A stretch of 15,025 bases of DNA from positions 1 to 15,025 of the forward strand of contig CABUCP010000023.1 in the NCBI GenBank assembly GCA_902490055.1, read 5' to 3'. A program made the position numbers and the translations under genes. Origin of the DNA: an uncultured Klebsiella sp. GTDB taxonomy: Bacteria > Pseudomonadota > Gammaproteobacteria > Enterobacterales > Enterobacteriaceae. Below, in pieces: positions 7,064 to 14,991 of this stretch; within the stretch, counting starts at the first letter, position 1; every line of letters starts with the position of its first letter. The notes under the pieces were generated by a model. It worked only from the letters and a program-made list of their open reading frames with translations. It was not told the DNA's origin and did no database searches.

Positions 7064-7534
7064 TCAGGCGCTTTCTTTCAGCCAGTTCAGTACCACGTCG
7101 TGGTGATTAGTGGTCTTGAAGTTATCGAAGACATGCTCGATTTTGCCGTCAGCGTCGACGAGGAAGCTAATACGGTGAATACCGTCGTAGGTTTTGCCCA
7201 TAAAGGATTTTTCGCCCCAGACGCCGAACTGTTCGCAAACCTGATGATTTTCATCAGACAGCAGCGTAAAGTTCAGCACTTCTTTTTCAGCGAAACGGGA
7301 CAGTTTTTCTGGTTTATCGGTGCTGATACCCAGAACTTCGACGCCCGCTTTTTTCAGGTCGTCCATATTGTCGCGCAAACCGCACGCCTGTACGGTGCAG
7401 CCCGGGGTCATGGCTTTCGGGTAAAAATAAACCAGAACACGCTGTCCCTGGAAGTCGGTTAAATTTACTTCCTCGCCGTCCTGGTCCGGTAAGCTAAATT
7501 TCGGTGCGATATCACCGGCTTTCAGTGGGGTCAT
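7064..7534 (-). CDS. bcp: Thioredoxin-dependent peroxiredoxin Bcp
   Basis: Atypical 2-Cys peroxiredoxin (PrxQ/BCP class) that reduces hydrogen and organic peroxides in the cytoplasm using thioredoxin. It has 156 residues, as in E. coli. Peroxidatic Cys46 is in the PxxxTPGCT motif (YPKAMTPGCT) and resolving Cys51 lies five residues on (VQACGLRD), the spacing typical of this subclass. The ATG at 7534 is 3 nt after the gcvR stop, and its SD GGAG lies in the last gcvR codons, so translation is probably coupled to gcvR. Confidence 0.98.
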   Translation of the reverse strand: MTPLKAGDIAPKFSLPDQDGEEVNLTDFQGQRVLVYFYPKAMTPGCTVQACGLRDNMDDLKKAGVEVLGISTDKPEKLSRFAEKEVLNFTLLSDENHQVCEQFGVWGEKSFMGKTYDGIHRISFLVDADGKIEHVFDNFKTTNHHDVVLNWLKESA

Positions 7535-7537
7535 TGG

Positions 7538-8107
7538 TTAAACTCCATTCTGTTCATCATGCTGTGAATAATTGACGATGTTAATACTGCCTTGTGCGCT
7601 CAGTTCTGTACATAGGGCTTTGAACGCTTGCTCGATATTTGTCGTGTTTTGCGAGGCGGGACAGTGGGCGGTTATCTGAATAAATAGCTGCGCGGCGTCT
7701 TTGTCATTGCCCGGCTGCGTGCGGGAGACCAGTTCGGCGATATTCATATTCCACGTATCGCATAGCGCGGTAAAGCGCTCAATGATGTGCGGCGAGTCCG
7801 GTACCTCAACCTGGACCCAGACGGTATTTGGCATCGCCTGCGGCGGCCGGGCGGAGGTGCGCTTCATTACGATCAGCAAATCCAGCTCGGCTCCTTTTAA
7901 CGGCAGCGTTGATTCGATCAGGTTAATCGCGTTCCACGAGCCGGAGAGCAGCATAATAAACGTGAACTCGTCGCCGAGCATGGCCAACCGGCTGTCTTCA
8001 ATGTTGCAGCCGCAGCTGCTGACGTGGCGAGTGATTGTGTTTACGATGCCGGGGCGGTCTGCGCCCAGAGCGGTAATCACCAGATAGTGTTGTAATGAGG
8101 CTGTCAA
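7538..8107 (-). CDS. gcvR: Glycine cleavage system transcriptional repressor GcvR
   Basis: Regulator that binds the GcvA activator and turns it into a repressor of gcvTHP when glycine is scarce. It has 189 residues (E. coli 190) with two ACT-type domains: about 6-75 (HYLVITALGADRPGIVNTIT) and about 95-170 (VWVQVEVPDSPHIIERFTAL). The start is taken as TTG 8107, because AAAGGAAG (8122-8115) sits 7 nt upstream and the N-terminus then matches E. coli (M-T-x-S-x-QHYLVITA). An in-frame ATG at 8140 would add 11 residues but has no SD. It is followed after 3 nt by bcp and is divergent from dapA. Confidence 0.94.
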   Translation of the reverse strand: MTASLQHYLVITALGADRPGIVNTITRHVSSCGCNIEDSRLAMLGDEFTFIMLLSGSWNAINLIESTLPLKGAELDLLIVMKRTSARPPQAMPNTVWVQVEVPDSPHIIERFTALCDTWNMNIAELVSRTQPGNDKDAAQLFIQITAHCPASQNTTNIEQAFKALCTELSAQGSINIVNYSQHDEQNGV

Positions 8108-8193
8108 ACCTGTTCTTCCTTTAAAAAGGTGAGGTAACATTAGGAAAGCATAAAAAAAACCGGCGTACAACATCCCAGATGGCGTTGGGTCTC

Positions 8194-8223
8194 TTGCTTT
8201 TATTGCAGCACCAAACGTAACAT
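8194..8223 (+). promoter_or_regulatory. Candidate sigma-70 promoter of dapA
   Basis: TTGCTT (8194-8199) and TAACAT (8218-8223) with an 18-bp spacer. Both hexamers are partial matches. It is the best pair I could find in the 153-bp gcvR-dapA divergent region and would give a leader of about 30 nt. The gcvR promoter on the other strand was not identified. Confidence 0.35.
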
Positions 8224-8260
8224 TGAGAATCTTGTCCCACTTCTGCTCTGAGGATGGCCC

Positions 8261-9139
8261 ATGTTCACGGGAAGTATTGTAGCGCTTGTCACGCCGATGG
8301 ATGATAACGGTAATGTCTGCCGGTCAAGCCTGAAAAAACTGATTGATTACCATGTCGCCAACGGAACCTCGGCGATTGTTTCGGTAGGGACTACCGGCGA
8401 ATCCGCAACGTTAAGCCATGAAGAGCATGGCGACGTGGTGATGATGACCCTTGAGCTTGCCGATGGCCGCATTCCGGTCATTGCAGGTACCGGTGCAAAT
8501 GCAACCGCAGAGGCGATTAGCCTGACCCAGCGTTTCAATGATAGCGGCGTTGTCGGCTGCCTGACGGTCACTCCATATTATAATCGTCCGACCCAGGAAG
8601 GCCTGTTCCAACACTTTAAAGCTATCGCCGAACATACTGACCTGCCGCAAATTCTGTATAATGTGCCGTCCCGTACCGGTTGCGATATGCTGCCGGAAAC
8701 CGTCGGTCGTCTGGCGGAAATTAAAAATATTGTCGGTATTAAGGAAGCAACAGGGAACTTAAGTCGTGTTCACCAGATCAAAGAGCTGGTTTCAGATGAC
8801 TTTATTCTGCTGAGCGGCGATGACGCGACCGGCATGGACTTTATCCAGCTCGGCGGCGTCGGCGTCATTTCCGTCACGGCGAACGTCGCTGCGCGCGAAA
8901 TGGCGGAGATGTGCCGCCTGGCGATGGCGGGGCAATTCGCGGAAGCTCGTGCGATTAACCAGCGTCTGATGCCGCTGCATACAAAATTATTTGTCGAACC
9001 CAACCCGATCCCAGTTAAATGGGCTTGTAAGGCGTTGGGACTTGTAGCAACCGACACGCTGCGCCTGCCGATGACGCCGATTACCGAAACCGGTACAAAG
9101 GCGGTCACTGCAGCGCTGAAGCATGCCGGTTTGCTGTAG
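8261..9139 (+). CDS. dapA: 4-hydroxy-tetrahydrodipicolinate synthase DapA
   Basis: First committed enzyme of the diaminopimelate/lysine branch; it condenses pyruvate with aspartate semialdehyde in the cytoplasm. It has 292 residues, as in E. coli. The Schiff-base lysine is K161 ([10 protein letters not shown]), with the triad T44 (VGTTGES), Y107 (TPYYNRP) and Y133 ([10 protein letters not shown]), and R138. Residues of the E. coli lysine feedback site are also present (S48, A49, H53, H56, N80, E84, Y106), so feedback inhibition is likely kept. GAGGA at 8250-8254 precedes ATG 8261. bamC follows after 16 nt and is likely co-transcribed. Confidence 0.98.
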   Translation: MFTGSIVALVTPMDDNGNVCRSSLKKLIDYHVANGTSAIVSVGTTGESATLSHEEHGDVVMMTLELADGRIPVIAGTGANATAEAISLTQRFNDSGVVGCLTVTPYYNRPTQEGLFQHFKAIAEHTDLPQILYNVPSRTGCDMLPETVGRLAEIKNIVGIKEATGNLSRVHQIKELVSDDFILLSGDDATGMDFIQLGGVGVISVTANVAAREMAEMCRLAMAGQFAEARAINQRLMPLHTKLFVEPNPIPVKWACKALGLVATDTLRLPMTPITETGTKAVTAALKHAGLL

Positions 9140-9155
9140 AGTTTAGGGAGATTTG

Positions 9156-10190
9156 ATGGCTTACTCAGTACAGAAGTCGCGCCTGGCGAAGGTTGCGGGT
9201 GTTTCGCTGGTTTTACTCCTCGCGGCCTGTAGTTCTGACTCGCGCTATAAGCGTCAGGTTAGCGGCGACGAGGTTTATTTAGAGGCCACGCCGCTCAGTG
9301 AACTTCACGCTCCGGCGGGGATGATTCTGCCGCTGCAGACCGGCGACTACAACATTCCGGTCGCTACCAGCACCGGCGCGGTAGGCAAAGCGCTGGACAT
9401 TCGTCCGCCGGCTCAGCCATTGGCCCTGGTCAGCGGCGCGCGTACCCAGTTTAACGGTGATACCGCTACGCTGATGGTAGAAAACAGCCGCAGCGGTTCC
9501 TTGTGGGCGCAGGTTGTCAGCATCGTACAGGCAAAAAACTACACCATCACCAAGCGTGACGATGCAGGCCAGACGCTGAATACCGATTGGGTTGAGTGGA
9601 ACCGCCTTGATGAAGACCAGCAGTACCGTGGTCGCTATCAAATCTCCGTTAAGCCGCAGGGCTATCAGCAGGCGGTGGTGGTGAAGCTGGTGAATCTGGA
9701 GCAGGCGGGCAAGCCCGTGTCTGACCCGGCTTCGCTGCAGCGCTATAGTACCTCCATGCTGAACGTGATCTCTTCCGGTCTCGACACCAACGCCACTAAT
9801 GCGCAGAACGCGGCGCAGAGAAACGCTGGCGCGACCTTCGACGTGCAGAGCGCGGCGGATGATACCGGTCTGCCGATGCTGGTGGTGCGCGCGCCGTTTA
9901 ACATGGTGTGGCAGAAACTGCCGGCGACGCTTGAAAAAGTGGGCATGAAGGTGACCGATAGCACCCGTTCCCAGGGCAGCGTGGCCGTGACTTACAAGCC
10001 GCTGTCCGACAGCAGCTGGCAGGAACTGGGCGCGAGCGATCCGCAGCTGGTTTCTGGCGATTATAAACTGCAGGTCGGCGACCTCGATAACCGCAGTAGC
10101 CTGCAGTTCATCGACCCGAAAGGTCATACTCTGACGCAGTCGCAAAATGACGCTCTGGTAGCCGTATTCCAGGCCGCATTTAACAAGTAA
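9156..10190 (+). CDS. bamC: Outer membrane assembly lipoprotein BamC (NlpB)
   Basis: Lipoprotein subunit of the BAM complex, which inserts beta-barrel proteins into the outer membrane. It has 344 residues, the E. coli length, from ATG 9156 (AGGGAG at 9145-9150, spacing 5); a TTG immediately upstream is not needed. The signal sequence ends in the lipobox LAAC with lipidated Cys25. Ser26 rather than Asp follows, which favours outer-membrane sorting. A long unstructured N-terminal part then leads to two helix-grip domains, including [18 protein letters not shown] and the conserved end [19 protein letters not shown]. It lies 16 nt behind dapA and is closed by a strong terminator 2 nt after its stop. 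Confidence 0.98.
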   Translation: MAYSVQKSRLAKVAGVSLVLLLAACSSDSRYKRQVSGDEVYLEATPLSELHAPAGMILPLQTGDYNIPVATSTGAVGKALDIRPPAQPLALVSGARTQFNGDTATLMVENSRSGSLWAQVVSIVQAKNYTITKRDDAGQTLNTDWVEWNRLDEDQQYRGRYQISVKPQGYQQAVVVKLVNLEQAGKPVSDPASLQRYSTSMLNVISSGLDTNATNAQNAAQRNAGATFDVQSAADDTGLPMLVVRAPFNMVWQKLPATLEKVGMKVTDSTRSQGSVAVTYKPLSDSSWQELGASDPQLVSGDYKLQVGDLDNRSSLQFIDPKGHTLTQSQNDALVAVFQAAFNK

Positions 10191-10191
10191 T

Positions 10192-10221
10192 AAAAAGGGC
10201 TGGAGCAATCCGGCCCTTTTT
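10192..10221 (+). terminator. Intrinsic terminator of dapA-bamC
   Basis: Arms 10192-10203 (AAAAAGGGCTGG) and 10210-10221 (CCGGCCCTTTTT) pair over 12 bp with one G-U pair and a 6-nt loop, ending in five T residues. It separates dapA-bamC from the purine-controlled purC promoter just downstream. Confidence 0.9.
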
Positions 10222-10229
10222 AATGTATA

Positions 10230-10259
10230 GTGACGCAAACGTGTGCGTAGCCACATAAT
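10230..10259 (+). promoter_or_regulatory. Candidate purC promoter overlapping the PurR operator
   Basis: GTGACG (10230-10235) and CATAAT (10254-10259) with an 18-bp spacer would place the PurR box across the -35 and spacer, a good position for repression. A second -10 candidate, TATAGT (10226-10231), would put the box at the start site instead. The leader would be about 65 or about 95 nt. Confidence 0.45.
10233..10248 (+). promoter_or_regulatory. PurR operator (PUR box) of purC
   Basis: ACGCAAACGTGTGCGT matches the palindromic PurR consensus ACGCAAACGTTTGCGT at 15 of 16 positions. It lies 84 bp before purC. PurR with hypoxanthine or guanine would repress purC, as in other enterobacteria. Confidence 0.92.
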
Positions 10260-10331
10260 CCGGCAATGTGCACGATCTTGTGGACAGGCGGAAACGTAAT
10301 TTTTTGGCTTAATATCACTGGAGTGGTGAAG

Positions 10332-11045
10332 ATGAAAAAGCAAGCTGAGTTGTATCGTGGTAAAGCGAAGACCGTATACAGCACCGAAAACCCGGACCTG
10401 CTGGTACTGGAATTCCGTAACGATACGTCAGCAGGTGATGGCGCCCGCATCGAGCAGTTCGATCGTAAGGGCATGGTGAACAACAAGTTCAACCATTTCA
10501 TTATGAGCAAGCTGGAAGAAGCCGGTATCCCGACCCAAATGGAAGCGCTGCTTTCCGATACCGAATGTCTGGTGAAAAAGCTGGATATGGTGCCGGTTGA
10601 GTGCGTCATTCGTAACCGTGCTGCCGGTTCGCTGGTGAAGCGCCTGGGGATCGAAGAGGGTATCGAACTGACTCCGCCGCTGTTTGATCTGTTCCTGAAA
10701 AACGATGCGATGCACGACCCGATGGTTAACGAATCCTACTGCGAGACCTTCGGCTGGGTGAACAAAGAAAACCTGGCGCGCATGAAGGAACTCAGCTACA
10801 AAGCGAACGACGTACTCAGCAAGCTGTTTGATGATGCCGGTTTGATCCTCGTCGACTTTAAGCTGGAGTTTGGTCTGTTCAACGGTGAAGTGGTGCTTGG
10901 CGACGAATTCTCTCCGGACGGCAGCCGTCTGTGGGATAAAAACACCCTCGATAAAATGGACAAAGACCGCTTCCGTCAGAGCCTCGGCGGCCTGATCGAA
11001 GCCTACGAAGAAGTGGCCCACCGTCTGGGCGTCAAACTGGATTAA
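10332..11045 (+). CDS. purC: SAICAR synthetase PurC
   Basis: Phosphoribosylaminoimidazole-succinocarboxamide synthase: joins CAIR and aspartate using ATP in de novo purine synthesis. It has 237 residues, the E. coli length. Both family signatures are present: [14 protein letters not shown] (about 93-106) and [10 protein letters not shown] (about 175-184), followed by the ATP/Mg region [13 protein letters not shown]. The start is ATG 10332 ([14 protein letters not shown]); GGAG at 10320-10323 is 8 nt upstream, and a further upstream in-frame ATG at 10266 would add residues not found in the family. It is monocistronic by its own PurR-controlled promoter and a downstream stem-loop. Confidence 0.98.
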   Translation: MKKQAELYRGKAKTVYSTENPDLLVLEFRNDTSAGDGARIEQFDRKGMVNNKFNHFIMSKLEEAGIPTQMEALLSDTECLVKKLDMVPVECVIRNRAAGSLVKRLGIEEGIELTPPLFDLFLKNDAMHDPMVNESYCETFGWVNKENLARMKELSYKANDVLSKLFDDAGLILVDFKLEFGLFNGEVVLGDEFSPDGSRLWDKNTLDKMDKDRFRQSLGGLIEAYEEVAHRLGVKLD

Positions 11046-11053
11046 TCTCCCGC

Positions 11054-11095
11054 GCGCCGGAAGAAATCGCATCTTCTGGCGCTCTTCTTGTTGTT
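11054..11095 (+). terminator. Probable intrinsic terminator after purC
   Basis: An 11-bp stem with one G-U pair, arms GCGCCGGAAGA (11054-11064) and TCTTCTGGCGC (11072-11082), with a 7-nt loop. The following TCTTCTTGTTGTTT is U-rich but interrupted. Likely terminator, with some read-through possible. Confidence 0.7.
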
Positions 11096-11132
11096 TCCTG
11101 TGGTAATCCTGCGCTGAACCGCCTACGATCTC

Positions 11133-11150
11133 TCATATTCGAGAATATGA
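11133..11150. repeat. Inverted repeat TCATATTC-GA-GAATATGA before ypfJ
   Basis: Perfect 8-bp arms with a 2-bp spacer, 16 bp upstream of the ypfJ ATG and directly before its SD. The 3' arm contains a -10-like TATGAT (11146-11151) with no clear -35. It may be an operator or part of the promoter. Confidence 0.5.
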
Positions 11151-11166
11151 TGGACTAGAGGTGCTT

Positions 11167-12042
11167 ATGCGCTGGCAAGGGCGTCGCGAAAGCGACAATG
11201 TGGAAGACAGACGTAGTGATTCAGGTTCGCCGCTGGGCGGCGGTGGCGGTGGTTTCCGCATTCCAAGCGGTAAAGGCGGCATCGTCCTGCTGATTATCGT
11301 GCTGGTGGCGGGTTACTACGGCGTGGATTTAACCGGCATGTTGACCGGCGAGCCGATGCCCCAGCAGCAAACTTCGACCCAGCGTTCCATCAGCCCGAAA
11401 GATGATGAAGCGGCGAAGTTCACCTCCGTTATTCTGGCCACCACTGAAGATACCTGGGGCCCTATCTTTGAGAAGATGGGGCGGCAATACGTTCAGCCGA
11501 AACTGGTGATGTATCGCGGCGCGACGCGGACCGGCTGCGGTACCGGGCAATCGGTGATGGGGCCGTTCTACTGCCCGGCGGACAGTACGGTCTATATCGA
11601 CCTGTCATTCTACGATGAGATGAAAAACAAACTCGGCGCTGATGGCGACTTCGCGCAGGGCTATGTTATCGCGCACGAAGTGGGCCACCACGTGCAGAAA
11701 CTGCTCGGAATTGAACCTAAGGTTCGCCAATTGCAGCAGCAGGCCTCGCAAACTGAGGTAAACCGCCTGTCGGTGAAAATGGAGCTTCAGGCCGACTGCT
11801 TTGCCGGCGTATGGGGCAATAACATGCAGAAACAGGACATCATGGAAACCGGCGATCTGCAGGAGGCGTTAAACGCCGCCGAAGCGATTGGCGATGACCG
11901 CCTGCAGGAACAGAGCCAGGGGCGCGTGGTACCGGACAGCTTCACCCATGGTACCTCTCAACAGCGCTACACGTGGTTCAAACGCGGTTTTGATAGCGGC
12001 GATCCGGCGCAGTGTAATACCTTCGGCAGCTCGCTCCGCTAA
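11167..12042 (+). CDS. ypfJ: Putative zinc metalloprotease YpfJ (neutral zinc metallopeptidase family)
   Basis: Membrane-anchored protein of the PF04228 Zn-peptidase family with no settled function, 291 residues (E. coli 287). The start is ATG 11167 ([16 protein letters not shown]), with AGAGG 5 nt upstream. The cytoplasmic N-terminal tail carries a glycine run (24-29), then a single membrane segment (about 38-54), then a periplasmic catalytic domain. Zinc motif H170-E-V-G-H174; the likely third ligand is E207 in [13 protein letters not shown]. Cysteines at 124, 136, 211 and 283 could form disulfides. It is followed by tmcA in the same reading frame after a 9-nt gap and probably shares its transcript. 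Identity is sure, enzymatic activity is inferred from motifs. Confidence 0.95.
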   Translation: MRWQGRRESDNVEDRRSDSGSPLGGGGGGFRIPSGKGGIVLLIIVLVAGYYGVDLTGMLTGEPMPQQQTSTQRSISPKDDEAAKFTSVILATTEDTWGPIFEKMGRQYVQPKLVMYRGATRTGCGTGQSVMGPFYCPADSTVYIDLSFYDEMKNKLGADGDFAQGYVIAHEVGHHVQKLLGIEPKVRQLQQQASQTEVNRLSVKMELQADCFAGVWGNNMQKQDIMETGDLQEALNAAEAIGDDRLQEQSQGRVVPDSFTHGTSQQRYTWFKRGFDSGDPAQCNTFGSSLR

Positions 12043-12051
12043 GCTTTGCCG

Positions 12052-14052
12052 ATGGAACCACTGCTTCATCTGAGCGCGCAAATGGCGCGCGAAGGCATTC
12101 GTCGCCTGCTGGTGCTCAGCGGTGACGAACGCTGGTCTTTGCAACAAGCGCTCTACTTGCGCAGCCAGCTGGAAGGCGATGGCCTGTGGGTTGGCCCGCA
12201 GCCGCAGCAGGAACCCTGCGTGGCGCCAGGCGCGCTGAAAACGCTGCTGGGCCGCGAGTTCCAGCACGCTTTTTTTGACGCTCGCCACGGGTTTGATGTA
12301 TCCGCATTCGCCGCGCTGGCCGGTACGTTGCGCGCCGGCAGCTGGCTGGTGCTGTTGGTCGCCGATTTTTCACGTTGGCCTGCGCAAGCGGATGCCGATT
12401 CCCTGCGCTGGAGCGACACGGCACAACCTATCGCTACCCCTAATTTCGTCCACCGCTTTTGTCAGCAGATTGCCGGCGACCGGGAGGTTGCGCTGTGGCA
12501 ACAGAGCAACGGCCTGCGCCTGCCGGACACTGCCCCGCGCGTAAGCTGGCATCCGGCCGATGGCCATCCGCAGGCTGAACAGGCGGCGATTCTTGCGGCG
12601 CTCATTGCCTCGCCTCCGGGGATTGCCGCCGTCACCGCTGAGCGCGGGCGCGGTAAATCCGCGCTGGCGGGGATGTTGATCGCCGAACTTGCCGGCGAGG
12701 CGATTGTGACTGCGCCAACGCGCGGCGCGGCAGAGGTGATTGCCGCTTTTGCAGGCGAGCGTATGCGCTTTATGGCCCCCGATGCGCTTCTGGCCAGCGA
12801 TGCTCAGGCCGACTGGCTGGTGGTCGATGAGGCAGCAGCGATCCCGGCGCCGCTGCTGCGACGGCTGGCGGCGCGTTTCCCGCACACGTTATTAACCACT
12901 ACCATTCAGGGCTATGAGGGCACCGGCCGCGGCTTTTTGCTGAAATTTTGCGCCGGCTTCCCGCAGCTACGTCACTACAGCCTGACGGCGCCGATTCGCT
13001 GGGCGCCTGGCTGCCCGCTGGAGTCGGCCATCGAGCGGCTGTTGTTATTTAGCGATGGGGCATTTCTCCACGCGCCGCAGGGGGAGCCGCAGCTGGAAGC
13101 GCTGAATCAGCATGCCTGGCGTGAGCAGCCTTCGCGACCGGAGGCGGTCTATCAACTGCTTTCCGGCGCGCATTATCGCACGTCGCCGCTGGATCTGCGG
13201 CGAATGATGGATGCGCCCGGTCAGCACTTCACCGCCGCCAGCTGCGCGGATGGCGTCGCCGGCGCGCTGTGGCTGGTGGAGGAGGGCGGGCTCGAGCCCG
13301 AACTCAGCCGCGCCGTGTGGGCCGGATATCGGCGTCCGCGCGGCAATCTGGTGGCCCAGTCGCTGGCGGCGCATGGCGGTAGTCCGCTGGCGGCGACGCT
13401 GACCGGCAGGCGCGTCAGCCGTATTGCCGTGCATCCGGCGCGCCAGCGCGAAGGGCTGGGGCAACGTCTGATCGCGGATGCCGTTAATCATACCCGTGGC
13501 TGCGATTATCTCTCCGTTAGCTTTGGTTATACCCCTGAACTGTGGCGCTTCTGGCAGCGCTGCGGCTTTACGTTGGTACGGCTGGGAACCCACCGCGAGG
13601 CGAGCAGCGGCTGTTATACGGCGATGGCGCTTTACCCGTTAAGCGAAGAAGGCCATCAACTGGCCCGACAGGAAAACCAGCGGCTTGCTCGCGATGAACG
13701 CTGGTTGAGCCAGTGGCGTGATGAACGCGCCCCGGTAACGGCGGTTGAAGCAGCTATGCTTACAGAGGATGACTGGCTGGAGGTCGCCGGCTTCGCCTTT
13801 GCCCATCGTCCCTTGTTGACGGCGGCCGGTAGTCTGAACCGGCTTCTGCAGGCGACGCCGCTGCCGTTAGCGGCGCTTCGTTCACGCTTAGATCGCCAGG
13901 ATGAAATCGTGCTATGTGCGAGCCTTGGATTATCCGGGCGAAAAGCGCTGCTGGCGCGGCTGCGCGAAGAGGCGGCGGCGGCCCTGTCGAGCCTGGATCC
14001 GGCCCGTGCGGAGCGGCTTGGCGAATGGGTGCGAAAGCTGCAATTTTTTTAA
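12052..14052 (+). CDS. tmcA: tRNA(Met) cytidine acetyltransferase TmcA
   Basis: Makes N4-acetylcytidine at wobble position 34 of elongator tRNA-Met, using acetyl-CoA and ATP (or GTP), which prevents misreading of AUA. It has 666 residues from ATG 12052; TTG 12046 would give 668 (E. coli 671). Neither start has a strong SD, so translation may be coupled to ypfJ, which ends 9 nt earlier. Order of domains: N-terminal DUF1726-like domain, RecD-type helicase with Walker A GRGKSA (about 199-204) and Walker B VVDEAAAIP (about 257-265), GNAT domain with RVSRIAVHPARQREGLG (about 454-470), then a helical tRNA-binding C-terminus starting around LTEDDWLEVAGFAFAHRPLL. It ends in a T-run that includes the stop codon; no convincing terminator follows. 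Confidence 0.96.
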   Translation: MEPLLHLSAQMAREGIRRLLVLSGDERWSLQQALYLRSQLEGDGLWVGPQPQQEPCVAPGALKTLLGREFQHAFFDARHGFDVSAFAALAGTLRAGSWLVLLVADFSRWPAQADADSLRWSDTAQPIATPNFVHRFCQQIAGDREVALWQQSNGLRLPDTAPRVSWHPADGHPQAEQAAILAALIASPPGIAAVTAERGRGKSALAGMLIAELAGEAIVTAPTRGAAEVIAAFAGERMRFMAPDALLASDAQADWLVVDEAAAIPAPLLRRLAARFPHTLLTTTIQGYEGTGRGFLLKFCAGFPQLRHYSLTAPIRWAPGCPLESAIERLLLFSDGAFLHAPQGEPQLEALNQHAWREQPSRPEAVYQLLSGAHYRTSPLDLRRMMDAPGQHFTAASCADGVAGALWLVEEGGLEPELSRAVWAGYRRPRGNLVAQSLAAHGGSPLAATLTGRRVSRIAVHPARQREGLGQRLIADAVNHTRGCDYLSVSFGYTPELWRFWQRCGFTLVRLGTHREASSGCYTAMALYPLSEEGHQLARQENQRLARDERWLSQWRDERAPVTAVEAAMLTEDDWLEVAGFAFAHRPLLTAAGSLNRLLQATPLPLAALRSRLDRQDEIVLCASLGLSGRKALLARLREEAAAALSSLDPARAERLGEWVRKLQFF

Positions 14053-14113
14053 CTAACTCATTCAGTTAAATGTCATGGTCATATTCCGTATCCGGCGTAA
14101 ACTGCCCATCTGA

Positions 14114-14152
14114 ATCAGGAGCCAGGCTCCTGTATATCAGCCACATCAGGAG
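14114..14152 (+). promoter_or_regulatory. ypfH leader: mutually exclusive SD / anti-SD pairings
   Basis: CAGGAG occurs twice (14116-14121 and 14147-14152, within the direct repeat ATCAGGAG at 14114-14121 and 14145-14152), and CTCCTG (14127-14132) lies between them. The second copy is the ypfH SD, 6 nt before ATG 14159. The central CTCCTG can pair with either copy over 6 bp, exposing or hiding the SD. The first pairing is part of a 17-bp perfect palindrome (14116-14132). A role in regulation is inference. Confidence 0.5.
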
Positions 14153-14158
14153 ACAGCC

Positions 14159-14857
14159 ATGAAACACGATCACTTTATTGTTCAAAGCCCTGCGACGCCT
14201 GCGCAACAGTTGCTGCTGCTGTTTCATGGCGTTGGCGATAATCCGGTGGCGATGGGGCAAATCGGCAGCTGGTTTGCGCCGCTGTTTCCGAATGCGCTTA
14301 TCGTCAGCATCGGCGGCGCTGAACCCTGCGGCCCGGCGCCGGCGCGCCAGTGGTTTTCGGTACAAGGCGTGACGGAAGAGAATCGTCAGCCGCGAATTGA
14401 CGCCATCATGCCGACCTTTATCGAAACGGTGCGCTACTGGCAAAAACAGAGCGGTTTAGGCCCGCAGGCAACGGCGCTGATCGGTTTTTCGCAGGGGGCG
14501 ATTATGTCGCTCGAGAGTATTAAAGCCGAACCAGAACTGGCGTCGCGAGTGATTGCCTTTAACGGCCGTTACGCTACGCTTCCGCAAACGGTGACGACGC
14601 AAACCACCGTACACCTGATCCACGGCGGCGACGACCGGGTGATCGATCTGGCGTGGGCGGTTGCGGCACAGGAGCGGCTGCAGGAACTGGGCGGCGATGT
14701 AACATTGGATATCGTTGACGATCTCGGGCATGCCATTGATGATCGCAGTATGCAGTTTGCTCTCGACCGGCTACGTTATACCGTGCCGAAGCACTATTTT
14801 GATGAAGCGTTGAGCGGCGGAACGCCGAAAGATGACGATATTATTGAAATGCTGTAA
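14159..14857 (+). CDS. ypfH: Carboxylesterase/serine hydrolase YpfH
   Basis: Cytoplasmic alpha/beta hydrolase of the phospholipase/carboxylesterase family, 232 residues as in E. coli YpfH, for which esterase activity on short acyl esters is reported. Oxyanion region LLLFHGVGDNP (about 19-29), nucleophile S111 in GFSQGA, likely acid D159 (HGGDDRVID) and base H191 (DLGHAIDD) form a complete triad. The SD AGGAG (14148-14152) lies 6 nt before the ATG and is part of the possible RNA switch just upstream. The 106-bp gap from tmcA may hold its own promoter, but none was clear. The natural substrate is unknown. Confidence 0.95.
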   Translation: MKHDHFIVQSPATPAQQLLLLFHGVGDNPVAMGQIGSWFAPLFPNALIVSIGGAEPCGPAPARQWFSVQGVTEENRQPRIDAIMPTFIETVRYWQKQSGLGPQATALIGFSQGAIMSLESIKAEPELASRVIAFNGRYATLPQTVTTQTTVHLIHGGDDRVIDLAWAVAAQERLQELGGDVTLDIVDDLGHAIDDRSMQFALDRLRYTVPKHYFDEALSGGTPKDDDIIEML

Positions 14858-14959
14858 TAGCTCCGCGGCGCAGGGAGTGCACAGGGGGCGGCCAGTCGCC
14901 ACCAGCACCGGCAGTTTCAGCCAGCGTGGCGAATACATTAAAGGCAGGTCGCACGAACC

Positions 14960-14991
14960 GTAGGCCGGATAAGGCGCAGCCGCCATCCGGC
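14960..14991 (+). repeat. REP element (repetitive extragenic palindrome)
   Basis: GTAG (14960-14963) followed by GCCGGAT (14964-14970), AA bulge, GGCG, CAGC loop, CGCC and ATCCGGC (14985-14991): the standard enterobacterial REP layout with its GTAG foot and imperfect hairpin. It lies about 100 bp after ypfH, outside coding sequence, where it may stabilise the 3' end of the transcript. Only one REP is visible before the window ends. Confidence 0.88.

Noticed and set aside
8142..8160. T8 run (minus strand) in the gcvR leader as an attenuator
   Set aside because: No GC-rich hairpin ends at the T-run. The best upstream fold is a bulged CAAC/GTTG stem placed too far away.
9279..10343. 354-codon open frame antisense to bamC and the bamC-purC gap
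   Set aside because: It runs opposite a clearly real gene, has a low-complexity His/Arg/Gln-rich translation, crosses the terminator and PurR box, and has no recognisable domain. GC-rich codon use creates such frames.
12370..13593. Open frames on the minus strand within tmcA (171 and 182 codons)
   Set aside because: Antisense shadows in a GC-rich gene with no SD, domain or continuity between them.
14048..14070. Inverted repeat TTTAACT...AGTTAAA at the end of tmcA as a terminator
   Set aside because: The stem is AT-rich with no T-run after it on the plus strand and overlaps the stop codon, so a terminator role is unlikely.
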